From contig CAWUCO010000207.1 of NCBI GenBank assembly GCA_963920705.1, forward strand, positions 2,294,001 to 2,358,000: 64,000 nt of DNA, read 5' to 3'. The notes beneath the pieces were generated by a model. It had not been told where the DNA came from. It was given only the letters and a program-made list of their open reading frames with translations, and searched no databases. How positions within the stretch are numbered: the first letter of the stretch is position 1; every line of letters starts with the position of its first letter. This DNA is from Odiellus spinosus. Its lineage: Eukaryota > Arthropoda > Arachnida > Opiliones > Phalangiidae. The translations under genes were made by a program, and so were the position numbers. Below, in pieces: positions 32,689 to 46,611 of the stretch.

Positions 32689-33881
32689 GAAAGATGTGGT
32701 TATTATTATTTAAAACGAAAAATGACGATAGTTTGCCTTAAAATGAAAATTAGGTTATCTCGACTAGAAACCAAGAATTAAGTGATTGTTGCTAAAAATG
32801 AAAAATATGTCTTCTGGGCTAAAAATAATAAATGAGGCTACTTTGGCTTAAAACAAAAAAAAAGGTTATTTGAACTAAAAATGAAAAATGTGGTTATTAT
32901 TGTTTAAAACGAAAAATGACGATAGTTTGCCTTAAAATGAAAATTAGGTTATCTCTTCTAGAAACCAAAAATTAAGTGATTTTTGCTAAAAATGAAAAAT
33001 ATGTCTTCTGGGCTAAAAATAATAAATGCGGCTATTTTGGCTTAAATCGGAAAATGAGGTTATTTGAGCTAAAAATGAAAAATGTGGTTATTATTGTTTA
33101 AAACGAAAAATGACGATAGTTTGCCTTAAAATGAAAATTAGGTTATCTCGTCTAGAAACCAAAAATTAAGTGATTTTTGCTAAAACTGAAAAATAGATCT
33201 TCTGGGCTAAAAATAATAAATGAGGCTATTTTGGCTTAAAACAAAAAAGCAGGTTATTTGAGCTAAAAATGAAAAATGTGGTTATTATTGTTGAAAACGA
33301 AAAAGGACGATAGTTTGCCTTAAAATGAAAATTAGGTTATTTCGTCTTTTAACCAAAAATTAAGTGATTTTTTGCTAAAAATGAAAAATATGTCTTCTTG
33401 GCTAAAAATTATAAATGCGGCTATTTTGGCTTAAATCGGAAAATGAGGTTATTTGAGCTAAAAATGAAAAATGTGGTTATTATTGTTTAAAACGAAAAAG
33501 GACGATAGTTTGCCTTAAAATGAAAATTAGGTTATCTCGTCTAGAAACCAAAAATTAAGTGATTTTTGCTAAAAATGAAAAATATGTCTTCTGGGCTAAA
33601 AATAATAAATGCGGCTATTTTGGCTTAAATCTGAAAATGAGGTTATTTGAGCTAAAAATGAAAAATGTGGTTATTATTGTTTAAAACGAAAAAGGACGAT
33701 AGTTTGCCTTAAAATGAAAATTAGGTTATCTCGTCTAGAAACCAAAAATTAAGTGATTTTTGCTAAAAATGAAAAATATGTCTTCTGGGCTAAAAATAAT
33801 AAATGCGGCTATTTTGGCTTAAATCGGAAAATGAGGTTATTTGAGCTAAAAATGAAAAATGTGGTTATTATTATTTAAAAC
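32689..33881 (+). repeat. HOR unit, 6 monomers + 28 bp
   Basis: 1,193 bp, class order Y-T-K-F-G-G as at 30693. The one extra base is a T in the s5 of the F monomer near 33366. The same monomer has cttcttggc in s6 in place of cttctgggc. Confidence 0.92.
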
Positions 33882-35267
33882 GAAAGATGTGGTTATTATT
33901 ATTTAAAACGAAAAATGACGATAGTTTGCCTTAAAATGAAAATTAGGTTATCTCGACTAGAAACCAAGAATTAAGTGATTTTTGCTAAAAATGAAAAATA
34001 TGTCTTCTGGGCTAAAAATAATAAATGAGGCTACTTTGGCTTAAAACAAAAAAAAAGGTTATTTGAACTAAAAATGAAAAATGTGGTTATTATTGTTTAA
34101 AACGAAAAATGACGATAGTTTGCCTTAAAATGAAAATTAGGTTATCTCTTCTAGAAACCAAAAATTAAGTGATTTTTGCTAAAAATGAAAAATATGTCTT
34201 CTGGGCTAAAAATAATAAATGCGGCTATTTTGGCTTAAATCGGAAAATGAGGTTATTTGAGCTAAAAATGAAAAATGTGGTTATTATTGTTTAAAACGAA
34301 AAATGACGATAGTTTGCCTTAAAATGAAAATTAGGTTATCTCGTCTAGAAACCAAAAATTAAGTGATTTTTGCTAAAACTGAAAAATAGATCTTCTGGGC
34401 TAAAAATAATAAATGAGGCTATTTTGGCTTAAAACAAAAAAGCAGGTTATTTGAGCTAAAAATGAAAAATGTGGTTATTATTGTTGAAAACGAAAAAGGA
34501 CGATAGTTTGCCTTAAAATGAAAATTAGGTTATTTCGGCTAGAAACCAAGAATTAAGTGATTGTTGCTAAAAATGAAAAATATGTCTTCTGGGCTAAAAA
34601 TAATAAATGCGGCTATTTTGGCTTAAATCGGAAAATGAGGTTATTTGAGCTAAAAATGAAAAATGTGGTTATTATTGTTTAAAACGAAAAATGACGATAG
34701 TTTACCTTAAAATGAAAATAAGGTTATTTCGTCTAGAAACCAAGAATTAAGTGATTGTTGCTAAAAATGAAAAATATGTCTTCTGGGCTAAAAATAATAA
34801 ATGCGGCTATTTTGGCTTAAATCGGAAAATGAGGTTATTTGAGCTAAAAATGAAAAATGTGGTTATTATTGTTTAAAACGAAAAATGACGATAGTTTGCC
34901 TTAAAATGAAAATTAGGTTATCTCGTCTAGAAACCAAAAATTAAGTGATTTTTGCTAAAACTGAAAAATAGATCTTCTGGGCTAAAAATAATAAATGAGG
35001 CTATTTTGGCTTAAAACAAAAAAGCAGGTTATTTGAGCTAAAAATGAAAAATGTGGTTATTATTGTTGAAAACGAAAAAGGACGATAGTTTGCCTTAAAA
35101 TGAAAATTAGGTTATCTCTTCTAGAAACCAAAAATTAAGTGATTTTTGCTAAAAATGAAAAATATGTCTTCTGGGCTAAAAATAATAAATGCGGCTATTT
35201 TGGCTTAAATCGGAAAATGAGGTTATTTGAGCTAAAAATGAAAAATGTGGTTATTATTATTTAAAAC
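33882..35267 (+). repeat. HOR unit, 7 monomers + 28 bp (tag-Y-T-K-P-Q-K-T)
   Basis: 1,386 bp. After Y-T-K it takes a P-Q-K-T path instead of F-G-G. Its Y monomer has tttttgc in s5 where other Y monomers have ttgttgc. Confidence 0.92.
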
Positions 35268-35877
35268 GAAAGATGTGGTTATTATTATTTAAAACGAAAA
35301 ATGACGATAGTTTGCCTTAAAATGAAAATTAGGTTATCTCGACTAGAAACCAAGAATTAAGTGATTGTTGCTAAAAATGAAAAATATGTCTTCTGGGCTA
35401 AAAATAATAAATGAGGCTACTTTGGCTTAAAACAAAAAAAAAGGTTATTTGAACTAAAAATGAAAAATGTGGTTATTATTGTTTAAAACGAAAAATGACG
35501 ATAGTTTGCCTTAAAATGAAAATTAGGTTATCTCTTCTAGAAACCAAAAATTAAGTGATTTTTGCTAAAAATGAAAAATATGTCTTCTGGGCTAAAAATA
35601 ATAAATGCGGCTATTTTGGCTTAAAACAAAAAAGCAGGTTATTTGAGCTAAAAATGAAAAATGTGGTTATTATTGTTGAAAACGAAAAAGGACGATAGTT
35701 TGCCTTAAAATGAAAATTAGGTTATCTCTTCTAGAAACCAAAAATTAAGTGATTTTTGCTAAAAATGAAAAATATGTCTTCTGGGCTAAAAATAATAAAT
35801 GCGGCTATTTTGGCTTAAATCGGAAAATGAGGTTATTTGAGCTAAAAATGAAAAATGTGGTTATTATTATTTAAAAC
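35268..35877 (+). repeat. HOR unit, 3 monomers + 28 bp (tag-Y-T-T)
   Basis: 610 bp, the shortest unit. The first T monomer has the gcagg-type s7 and following s2 of a K monomer, so a crossover from T into K removed one monomer. Confidence 0.9.
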
Positions 35878-36875
35878 GAAAGATGTGGTTATTATTATTT
35901 AAAACGAAAAATGACGATAGTTTGCCTTAAAATGAAAATTAGGTTATCTCGACTAGAAACCAAGAATTAAGTGATTGTTGCTAAAAATGAAAAATATGTC
36001 TTCTGGGCTAAAAATAATAAATGCGGCTATTTTGGCTTAAATCGGAAAATGAGGTTATTTGAGCTAAAAATGAAAAATGTGGTTATTATTGTTTAAAACG
36101 AAAAATGACGATAGTTTGCCTTAAAATGAAAATTAGGTTATCTCGTCTAGAAACCAAAAATTAAGTGATTTTTGCTAAAACTGAAAAATAGATCTTCTGG
36201 GCTAAAAATAATAAATGAGGCTATTTTGGCTTAAAACAAAAAAGCAGGTTATTTGAGCTAAAAATGAAAAATGTGGTTATTATTGTTGAAAACGAAAAAG
36301 GACGATAGTTTGCCTTAAAATGAAAATTAGGTTATTTCGTCTTTTAACCAAAAATTAAGTGATTTTTGCTAAAAATGAAAAATATGTCTTCTGGGCTAAA
36401 AATTATAAATGCGGCTATTTTGGCTTAAATCGGAAAATGAGGTTATTTGAGCTAAAAATGAAAAATGTGGTTATTATTGTTTAAAACGAAAAAGGACGAT
36501 AGTTTGCCTTAAAATGAAAATTAGGTTATCTCGTCTAGAAACCAAAAATTAAGTGATTTTTGCTAAAAATGAAAAATATGTCTTCTGGGCTAAAAATAAT
36601 AAATGCGGCTATTTTGGCTTAAATCGGAAAATGAGGTTATTTGAGCTAAAAATGAAAAATGTGGTTATTATTGTTTAAAACGAAAAAGGACGATAGTTTG
36701 CCTTAAAATGAAAATTAGGTTATCTCGTCTAGAAACCAAAAATTAAGTGATTTTTGCTAAAAATGAAAAATATGTCTTCTGGGCTAAAAATAATAAATGC
36801 GGCTATTTTGGCTTAAATCGGAAAATGAGGTTATTTGAGCTAAAAATGAAAAATGTGGTTATTATTATTTAAAAC
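35878..36875 (+). repeat. HOR unit, 5 monomers + 28 bp (tag-Y-K-F-G-G)
   Basis: 998 bp. The Y monomer ends in an aaatcgg s7, not the nine-A form, as if joined to the end of a T monomer. One monomer is missing relative to the 6-monomer unit. Confidence 0.9.
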
Positions 36876-38261
36876 GAAAGATGTGGTTATTATTATTTAA
36901 AACGAAAAATGACGATAGTTTGCCTTAAAATGAAAATTAGGTTATCTCGACTAGAAACCAAGAATTAAGTGATTGTTGCTAAAAATGAAAAATATGTCTT
37001 CTGGGCTAAAAATAATAAATGAGGCTACTTTGGCTTAAAACAAAAAAAAAGGTTATTTGAACTAAAAATGAAAAATGTGGTTATTATTGTTTAAAACGAA
37101 AAATGACGATAGTTTGCCTTAAAATGAAAATTAGGTTATCTCTTCTAGAAACCAAAAATTAAGTGATTTTTGCTAAAAATGAAAAATATGTCTTCTGGGC
37201 TAAAAATAATAAATGCGGCTATTTTGGCTTAAATCGGAAAATGAGGTTATTTGAGCTAAAAATGAAAAATGTGGTTATTATTGTTTAAAACGAAAAATGA
37301 CGATAGTTTGCCTTAAAATGAAAATTAGGTTATCTCGTCTAGAAACCAAAAATTAAGTGATTTTTGCTAAAACTGAAAAATAGATCTTCTGGGCTAAAAA
37401 TAATAAATGAGGCTATTTTGGCTTAAAACAAAAAAGCAGGTTATTTGAGCTAAAAATGAAAAATGTGGTTATTATTGTTGAAAACGAAAAAGGACGATAG
37501 TTTGCCTTAAAATGAAAATTAGGTTATTTCGGCTAGAAACCAAGAATTAAGTGATTGTTGCTAAAAATGAAAAATATGTCTTCTGGGCTAAAAATAATAA
37601 ATGCGGCTATTTTGGCTTAAATCGGAAAATGAGGTTATTTGAGCTAAAAATGAAAAATGTGGTTATTATTGTTTAAAACGAAAAATGACGATAGTTTACC
37701 TTAAAATGAAAATAAGGTTATTTCGTCTAGAAACCAAGAATTAAGTGATTGTTGCTAAAAATGAAAAATATGTCTTCTGGGCTAAAAATAATAAATGCGG
37801 CTATTTTGGCTTAAATCGGAAAATGAGGTTATTTGAGCTAAAAATGAAAAATGTGGTTATTATTGTTTAAAACGAAAAATGACGATAGTTTGCCTTAAAA
37901 TGAAAATTAGGTTATCTCGTCTAGAAACCAAAAATTAAGTGATTTTTGCTAAAACTGAAAAATAGATCTTCTGGGCTAAAAATAATAAATGAGGCTATTT
38001 TGGCTTAAAACAAAAAAGCAGGTTATTTGAGCTAAAAATGAAAAATGTGGTTATTATTGTTGAAAACGAAAAAGGACGATAGTTTGCCTTAAAATGAAAA
38101 TTAGGTTATCTCTTCTAGAAACCAAAAATTAAGTGATTTTTGCTAAAAATGAAAAATATGTCTTCTGGGCTAAAAATAATAAATGCGGCTATTTTGGCTT
38201 AAATCGGAAAATGAGGTTATTTGAGCTAAAAATGAAAAATGTGGTTATTATTATTTAAAAC
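36876..38261 (+). repeat. HOR unit, 7 monomers + 28 bp
   Basis: 1,386 bp, same class order (Y-T-K-P-Q-K-T) as 33882-35267 and 2,994 bp from it. Confidence 0.92.
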
Positions 38262-39453
38262 GAAAGATGTGGTTATTATTATTTAAAACGAAAAATGACG
38301 ATAGTTTGCCTTAAAATGAAAATTAGGTTATCTCGACTAGAAACCAAGAATTAAGTGATTGTTGCTAAAAATGAAAAATATGTCTTCTGGGCTAAAAATA
38401 ATAAATGAGGCTACTTTGGCTTAAAACAAAAAAAAAGGTTATTTGAACTAAAAATGAAAAATGTGGTTATTATTGTTTAAAACGAAAAATGACGATAGTT
38501 TGCCTTAAAATGAAAATTAGGTTATCTCTTCTAGAAACCAAAAATTAAGTGATTTTTGCTAAAAATGAAAAATATGTCTTCTGGGCTAAAAATAATAAAT
38601 GCGGCTATTTTGGCTTAAATCGGAAAATGAGGTTATTTGAGCTAAAAATGAAAAATGTGGTTATTATTGTTTAAAACGAAAAATGACGATAGTTTGCCTT
38701 AAAATGAAAATTAGGTTATCTCGTCTAGAAACCAAAAATTAAGTGATTTTTGCTAAAACTGAAAAATAGATCTTCTGGGCTAAAAATAATAAATGAGGCT
38801 ATTTTGGCTTAAAACAAAAAAGCAGGTTATTTGAGCTAAAAATGAAAAATGTGGTTATTATTGTTGAAAACGAAAAAGGACGATAGTTTGCCTTAAAATG
38901 AAAATTAGGTTATTTCGTCTTTTAACCAAAAATTAAGTGATTTTTGCTAAAAATGAAAAATATGTCTTCTGGGCTAAAAATTATAAATGCGGCTATTTTG
39001 GCTTAAATCGGAAAATGAGGTTATTTGAGCTAAAAATGAAAAATGTGGTTATTATTGTTTAAAACGAAAAAGGACGATAGTTTGCCTTAAAATGAAAATT
39101 AGGTTATCTCGTCTAGAAACCAAAAATTAAGTGATTTTTGCTAAAAATGAAAAATATGTCTTCTGGGCTAAAAATAATAAATGCGGCTATTTTGGCTTAA
39201 ATCGGAAAATGAGGTTATTTGAGCTAAAAATGAAAAATGTGGTTATTATTGTTTAAAACGAAAAAGGACGATAGTTTGCCTTAAAATGAAAATTAGGTTA
39301 TCTCGTCTAGAAACCAAAAATTAAGTGATTTTTGCTAAAAATGAAAAATATGTCTTCTGGGCTAAAAATAATCAATGCGGCTATTTTGGCTTAAATCGGA
39401 AAATGAGGTTATTTGAGCTAAAAATGAAAAATGTGGTTATTATTATTTAAAAC
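38262..39453 (+). repeat. HOR unit, 6 monomers + 28 bp
   Basis: 1,192 bp, class order Y-T-K-F-G-G. The last G monomer has aatcaatgc in s6 (39372), a change not noticed elsewhere. Confidence 0.92.
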
Positions 39454-42002
39454 GAAAGATGTGGTTATTATTATTTAAAACGAAAAATGACGATAGTTTG
39501 CCTTAAAATGAAAATTAGGTTATCTCGACTAGAAACCAAGAATTAAGTGATTGTTGCTAAAAATGAAAAATATGTCTTCTGGGCTAAAAATAATAAATGA
39601 GGCTACTTTGGCTTAAAACAAAAAAAAAGGTTATTTGAACTAAAAATGAAAAATGTGGTTATTATTGTTTAAAACGAAAAATGACGATAGTTTGCCTTAA
39701 AATGAAAATTAGGTTATCTCTTCTAGAAACCAAAAATTAAGTGATTTTTGCTAAAAATGAAAAATATGTCTTCTGGGCTAAAAATAATAAATGCGGCTAT
39801 TTTGGCTTAAATCGGAAAATGAGGTTATTTGAGCTAAAAATGAAAAATGTGGTTATTATTGTTTAAAACGAAAAATGACGATAGTTTGCCTTAAAATGAA
39901 AATTAGGTTATCTCGTCTAGAAACCAAAAATTAAGTGATTTTTGCTAAAACTGAAAAATAGATCTTCTGGGCTAAAAATAATAAATGAGGCTATTTTGGC
40001 TTAAAACAAAAAAGCAGGTTATTTGAGCTAAAAATGAAAAATGTGGTTATTATTGTTGAAAACGAAAAAGGACGATAGTTTGCCTTAAAATGAAAATTAG
40101 GTTATTTCGTCTTTTAACCAAAAATTAAGTGATTTTTGCTAAAAATGAAAAATATGTCTTCTGGGCTAAAAATAATAAATGCGGCTATTTTGGCTTAAAT
40201 CGGAAAATGAGGTTATTTGAGCTAAAAATGAAAAATGTGGTTATTATTGTTTAAAACGAAAAAGGACGATAGTTTGCCTTAAAATGAAAATAAGGTTATC
40301 TCGTCTAGAAACCAAAAATTAAGTGATTTTTGCTAAAAATGAAAAATATGTCTTCTGGGCTAAAAATAATAAATGCGGCTATTTTGGCTTAAATCGGAAA
40401 ATGAGGTTATTTGAACTAAAAATGAAAAATGTGGTTATTATTGTTTAAAACGAAAAAGGACGATAGTTTGCCTTAAAATGAAAATTAGGTTATTTCGGCT
40501 AGAAACCAAGAATTAAGTGATTGTTGCTAAAAATGAAAAATATGTCTTCTGGGCTAAAAATAATAAATGCGGCTATTTTGGCTTAAATCGGAAAATGAGG
40601 TTATTTGAGCTAAAAATGAAAAATGTGGTTATTATTGTTTAAAACGAAAAATGACGATAGTTTGCCTTAAAATGAAAATTAGGTTATCTCGTCTAGAAAC
40701 CAAAAATTAACTGATTTTTGCTAAAACTGAAAAATAGATCTTCTGGGCTAAAAATAATAAATGAGGCTATTTTGGCTTAAAAAAAAAAGCAGGTTATTTG
40801 AGCTAAAAATGAAAAATGTGGTTATTATTGTTGAAAACGAAAAAGGACGATAGTTTGCCTTAAAATGAAAATTAGGTTATTTCGGCTAGAAACCAAGAAT
40901 TAAGTGATTGTTGCTAAAAATGAAAAATATGTCTTCTGGGCTAAAAATAATAAATGCGGCTATTTTGGCTTAAATCGGAAAATGAGGTTATTTGAGCTAA
41001 AAATGAAAAATGTGGTTATTATTGTTTAAAACGAAAAATGACGATAGTTTACCTTAAAATGAAAATAAGGTTATTTCGTCTAGAAACCAAGAATTAAGTG
41101 ATTGTTGCTAAAAATGAAAAATATGTCTTCTGGGCTAAAAATAATAAATGCGGCTATTTTGGCTTAAATCGGAAAATGAGGTTATTTGAACTAAAAATGA
41201 AAAATGTGGTTATTATTGTTTAAAACGAAAAAGGACGATAGTTTGCCTTAAAATGAAAATTAGGTTATTTCGGCTAGAAACCAAGAATTAAGTGATTGTT
41301 GCTAAAAATGAAAAATATGTCTTCTGGGCTAAAAATAATAAATGCGGCTATTTTGGCTTAAATCGGAAAATGAGGTTATTTGAGCTAAAAATGAAAAATG
41401 TGGTTATTATTGTTTAAAACGAAAAATGACGATAGTTTACCTTAAAATGAAAATAAGGTTATTTCGTCTAGAAACCAAGAATTAAGTGATTGTTGCTAAA
41501 AATGAAAAATATGTCTTCTGGGCTAAAAATAATAAATGCGGCTATTTTGGCTTAAATCGGAAAATGAGGTTATTTGAGCTAAAAATGAAAAATGTGGTTA
41601 TTATTGTTTAAAACGAAAAAGGACGATAGTTTGCCTTAAAATGAAAATTAGGTTATCTCGTCTAGAAACCAAAAATTAAGTGATTTTTGCTAAAAATGAA
41701 AAATATGTCTTCTGGGCTAAAAATAATAAATGCGGCTATTTTGGCTTAAATCGGAAAATGAGGTTATTTGAGCTAAAAATGAAAAATGTGGTTATTATTG
41801 TTTAAAACGAAAAAGGACGATAGTTTGCCTTAAAATGAAAATTAGGTTATCTCGTCTAGAAACCAAAAATTAAGTGATTTTTGCTAAAAATGAAAAATAT
41901 GTCTTCTGGGCTAAAAATAATAAATGCGGCTATTTTGGCTTAAATCGGAAAATGAGGTTATTTGAGCTAAAAATGAAAAATGTGGTTATTATTATTTAAA
42001 AC
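39454..42002 (+). repeat. HOR unit, 13 monomers + 28 bp
   Basis: 2,549 bp: Y-T-K-F-G-P-K'-P-Q-P-Q-G-G, where K' is a K monomer with taactg in s5 and a shortened s7 A-run. 13 x 194 + 28 - 1 gives the observed length. P-Q is itself tandemly doubled at a 388-bp offset (40878/41266). Confidence 0.9.
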
Positions 42003-44862
42003 GAAAGATGTGGTTATTATTATTTAAAACGAAAAATGACGATAGTTTGCCTTAAAATGAAAATTAGGTTATCTCGACTAGAAACCAAGAATTAAGTGAT
42101 TGTTGCTAAAAATGAAAAATATGTCTTCTGGGCTAAAAATAATAAATGAGGCTACTTTGGCTTAAAACAAAAAAAAAGGTTATTTGAACTAAAAATGAAA
42201 AATGTGGTTATTATTGTTTAAAACGAAAAATGACGATAGTTTGCCTTAAAATGAAAATTAGGTTATCTCTTCTAGAAACCAAAAATTAAGTGATTTTTGC
42301 TAAAAATGAAAAATATGTCTTCTGGGCTAAAAATAATAAATGCGGCTATTTTGGCTTAAATCGGAAAATGAGGTTATTTGAGCTAAAAATGAAAAATGTG
42401 GTTATTATTGTTTAAAACGAAAAATGACGATAGTTTGCCTTAAAATGAAAATTAGGTTATCTCGTCTAGAAACCAAAAATTAAGTGATTTTTGCTAAAAC
42501 TGAAAAATAGATCTTCTGGGCTAAAAATAATAAATGAGGCTATTTTGGCTTAAAACAAAAAAGCAGGTTATTTGAGCTAAAAATGAAAAATGTGGTTATT
42601 ATTGTTGAAAACGAAAAAGGACGATAGTTTGCCTTAAAATGAAAATTAGGTTATTTCGGCTAGAAACCAAGAATTAAGTGATTGTTGCTAAAAATGAAAA
42701 ATATGTCTTCTGGGCTAAAAATAATAAATGCGGCTATTTTGGCTTAAATCGGAAAATGAGGTTATTTGAGCTAAAAATGAAAAATGTGGTTATTATTGTT
42801 TAAAACGAAAAATGACGATAGTTTACCTTAAAATGAAAATAAGGTTATTTCGTCTAGAAACCAAGAATTAAGTGATTGTTGCTAAAAATGAAAAATATGT
42901 CTTCTGGGCTAAAAATAATAAATGCGGCTATTTTGGCTTAAATCGGAAAATGAGGTTATTTGAGCTAAAAATGAAAAATGTGGTTATTATTGTTTAAAAC
43001 GAAAAATGACGATAGTTTGCCTTAAAATGAAAATTAGGTTATCTCGTCTAGAAACCAAAAATTAAGTGATTTTTGCTAAAACTGAAAAATAGATCTTCTG
43101 GGCTAAAAATAATAAATGAGGCTATTTTGGCTTAAAACAAAAAAGCAGGTTATTTGAGCTAAAAATGAAAAATGTGGTTATTATTGTTGAAAACGAAAAA
43201 GGACGATAGTTTGCCTTAAAATGAAAATTAGGTTATTTCGTCTTTTAACCAAAAATTAAGTGATTTTTGCTAAAAATGAAAAATATGTCTTCTGGGCTAA
43301 AAATAATAAATGCGGCTATTTTGGCTTAAATCGGAAAATGAGGTTATTTGAGCTAAAAATGAAAAATGTGGTTATTATTGTTTAAAACGAAAAAGGACGA
43401 TAGTTTGCCTTAAAATGAAAATTAGGTTATCTCGTCTAGAAACCAAAAATTAAGTGATTTTTGCTAAAAATGAAAAATATGTCTTCTGGGCTAAAAATAA
43501 TAAATGCGGCTATTTTGGCTTAAATCGGAAAATGAGGTTATTTGAACTAAAAATGAAAAATGTGGTTATTATTGTTTAAAACGAAAAAGGACGATAGTTT
43601 GCCTTAAAATGAAAATTAGGTTATTTCGGCTAGAAACCAAGAATTAAGTGATTGTTGCTAAAAATGAAAAATATGTCTTCTGGGCTAAAAATAATAAATG
43701 CGGCTATTTTGGCTTAAATCGGAAAATGAGGTTATTTGAGCTAAAAATGAAAAATGTGGTTATTATTGTTTAAAACGAAAAATGACGATAGTTTGCCTTA
43801 AAATGAAAATTAGGTTATCTCGTCTAGAAACCAAAAATTAACTGATTTTTGCTAAAACTGAAAAATAGATCTTCTGGGCTAAAAATAATAAATGAGGCTA
43901 TTTTGGCTTAAAAAAAAAAGCAGGTTATTTGAGCTAAAAATGAAAAATGTGGTTATTATTGTTGAAAACGAAAAAGGACGATAGTTTGCCTTAAAATGAA
44001 AATTAGGTTATTTCGGCTAGAAACCAAGAATTAAGTGATTGTTGCTAAAAATGAAAAATATGTCTTCTGGGCTAAAAATAATAAATGCGGCTATTTTGGC
44101 TTAAATCGGAAAATGAGGTTATTTGAGCTAAAAATGAAAAATGTGGTTATTATTGTTTAAAACGAAAAATGACGATAGTTTACCTTAAAATGAAAATAAG
44201 GTTATTTCGTCTAGAAACCAAGAATTAAGTGATTGTTGCTAAAAATGAAAAATATGTCTTCTGGGCTAAAAATAATAAATGCGGCTATTTTGGCTTAAAT
44301 CGGAAAATGAGGTTATTTGAACTAAAAATGAAAAATGTGGTTATTATTGTTTAAAACGAAAAAGGACGATAGTTTGCCTTAAAATGAAAATTAGGTTATT
44401 TCGGCTAGAAACCAAGAATTAAGTGATTGTTGCTAAAAATGAAAAATATGTCTTCTGGGCTAAAAATAATAAATGCGGCTATTTTGGCTTAAATCGGAAA
44501 ATGAGGTTATTTGAGCTAAAAATGAAAAATGTGGTTATTATTGTTTAAAACGAAAAATGACGATAGTTTACCTTAAAATGAAAATAAGGTTATTTCGTCT
44601 AGAAACCAAGAATTAAGTGATTGTTGCTAAAAATGAAAAATATGTCTTCTGGGCTAAAAATAATAAATGCGGCTATTTTGGCTTAAATCGGAAAATGAGG
44701 TTATTTGAGCTAAAAATGAAAAATGTGGTTATTATTGTTTAAAACGAAAAATGACGATAGTTTGCCTTAAAATGAAAATTAGGTTATCTCTTCTAGAAAC
44801 CAAAAATTAAGTGATTTTTGCTAAAAATGAAAAATATGTCTTCTGGGCTAAAAATAATAAAT
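42003..44862 (+). repeat. Last gaaagatg unit, running into an s7 expansion
   Basis: Class order Y-T-K-P-Q-K-F-G-P-K'-P-Q-P-Q-T, ending in the s7 x4 run at 44863. The stretch 42911-44741 repeats about 39780-41610 at an offset of 3,131 bp (taactg at 40708 and 43839). The unit thus combines the starts of the 7-monomer and 13-monomer units. Confidence 0.87.
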
Positions 44863-44974
44863 GAGGCTATTTTGGCTTAAATCGGAAAATGAGGCTATTT
44901 TGGCTTAAATCGGAAAATGAGGCTATTTTGGCTTAAATCGGAAAATGAGGCTATTTTGGCTTAAATCGGAAAAT
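44863..44974 (+). repeat. s7 x4
   Basis: 112 bp, at the start of the first copy of the 3,050-bp duplication. Confidence 0.93.
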
Positions 44975-45916
44975 GAGGTTATTTGAACTAAAAATGAAAA
45001 ATGTGGTTATTATTGTTTAAAACGAAAAATGACGATAGTTTACCTTAAAATGAAAATTAGGTTATTTCGTCTAGAAACCAAGAATTAAGTGATTGTTGCT
45101 AAAAATGAAAAATATGTCTTCTGGGCTAAAAATAATAAATGCGGCTATTTTGGCTTAAATCGGAAAATGAGGTTATTTGAGCTAAAAATGAAAAATGTGG
45201 TTATTATTGTTTAAAACGAAAAATGACGATAGTTTGCCTTAAAATGAAAATTAGGTTATCTCGTCTAGAAACCAAAAATTAAGTGATTTTTGCTAAAACT
45301 GAAAAATAGATCTTCTGGGCTATAAATAATAAATGAGGCTATTTTGGCTTAAAACAAAAAAGCAGATTATTTGAGCTAAAAATGAAAAATGTGGTTATTA
45401 TTGTTTAAAACGAAAAATGACGATAGTTTGCCTTAAAATGAAAATTAGGTTATTTCGGCTAGAAACCAAGAATTAAGTGATTGTTGCTAAAAATGAAAAA
45501 TATGTCTTCTGGGCTAAAAATAATAAATGAGGCTACTTTGGCTTAAAACAAAAAAAAAGGTTATTTGAACTAAAAATGAAAAATGTGGTTATTATTGTTT
45601 AAAACGAAAAATGACGATAGTTTGCCTTAAAATGAAAATTAGGTTATTTCGTCTTTTAACCAAAAATTAAGTGATTTTTGCTAAAAATGAAAAATATGTC
45701 TTCTGGGCTAAAAATAATAAATGCGGCTATTTTGGCTTAAATCGGAAAATGAGGTTATTTGAGCTAAAAATGAAAAATGTGGTTATTATTGTTTAAAACG
45801 AAAAAGGACGATAGTTTAACTTAAAATGAAAATTAGGTTATCTCGTCTAGAAACCAAAAATTAAGTGATTTTTGCTAAAAATGAAAAATATGTCTTCTGG
45901 GCTAAAAATAATAAAT

Positions 45917-45972
45917 GCGGCTATTTTGGCTTAAATCGGAAAATGAGGCTATTTTGGCTTAAATCGGAAAAT
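45917..45972 (+). repeat. s7 x2
   Basis: 56 bp, in copy 1 of the 3,050-bp duplication only. It is followed by the gaacaaaaaatg s1, also found after the s7 runs at 16886 and 25708. Confidence 0.92.
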
Positions 45973-46603
45973 GAGGTTATTTGAACAAAAAATGAAAAAT
46001 GTGGTTATTATTGTTTAAAACGAAAAATGACGATAGTTTGCCTTAAAATGAAAATTAGGTTATCTCTTCTAGAAACCAAAAATTAAGTGATTTTTGCTAA
46101 AAATGAAAAATATGTCTTCTGGGCTAAAAATAATAAATGCGGCTATTTTGGCTTAAATCGGAAAATGAGATTATTTGAGCTAAAAATGAAAAATGTGGTT
46201 ATTATTGTTTAAAATGAAAAATGACGATAGTTTGCCTTAAAATGAAAATTAGGTTATCTCGTCTAGAAACCAAAAATTAAGTGATTTTTGCTAAAACTGA
46301 AAAATAGATCTTCTGGGCTAAAAATAATAAATGAGGCTATTTTGGCTTAAAACAAAAAAGCAGGTTATTTGAGCTAAAAATGAAAAATGTGGTTATTATT
46401 GTTGAAAACGAAAAAGGACGATAGTTTGCCTTAAAATGAAAATTAGGTTATCTCTTCTAGAAACCAAAAATTAAGTGATTTTTGCTAAAAATGAAAAATA
46501 TGTCTTCTGGGCTAAAAATAATAAATGCGGCTATTTTGGCTTAAATCGGAAAATGAGGTTATTTGAGCTAAAAATGAAAAATGTGGTTATTATTATTTAA
46601 AAC

Positions 46604-46611
46604 GAAAAATG
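46604..46611 (+). repeat. Duplicated-s2 tag, gaaaaatg form
   Basis: Same doubled s2 as the gaaagatg tags, but with the consensus A restored. Either this is the ancestral state or conversion has removed the marker base. Order after it: Y-T-K-F-G-P-T. Confidence 0.88.
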
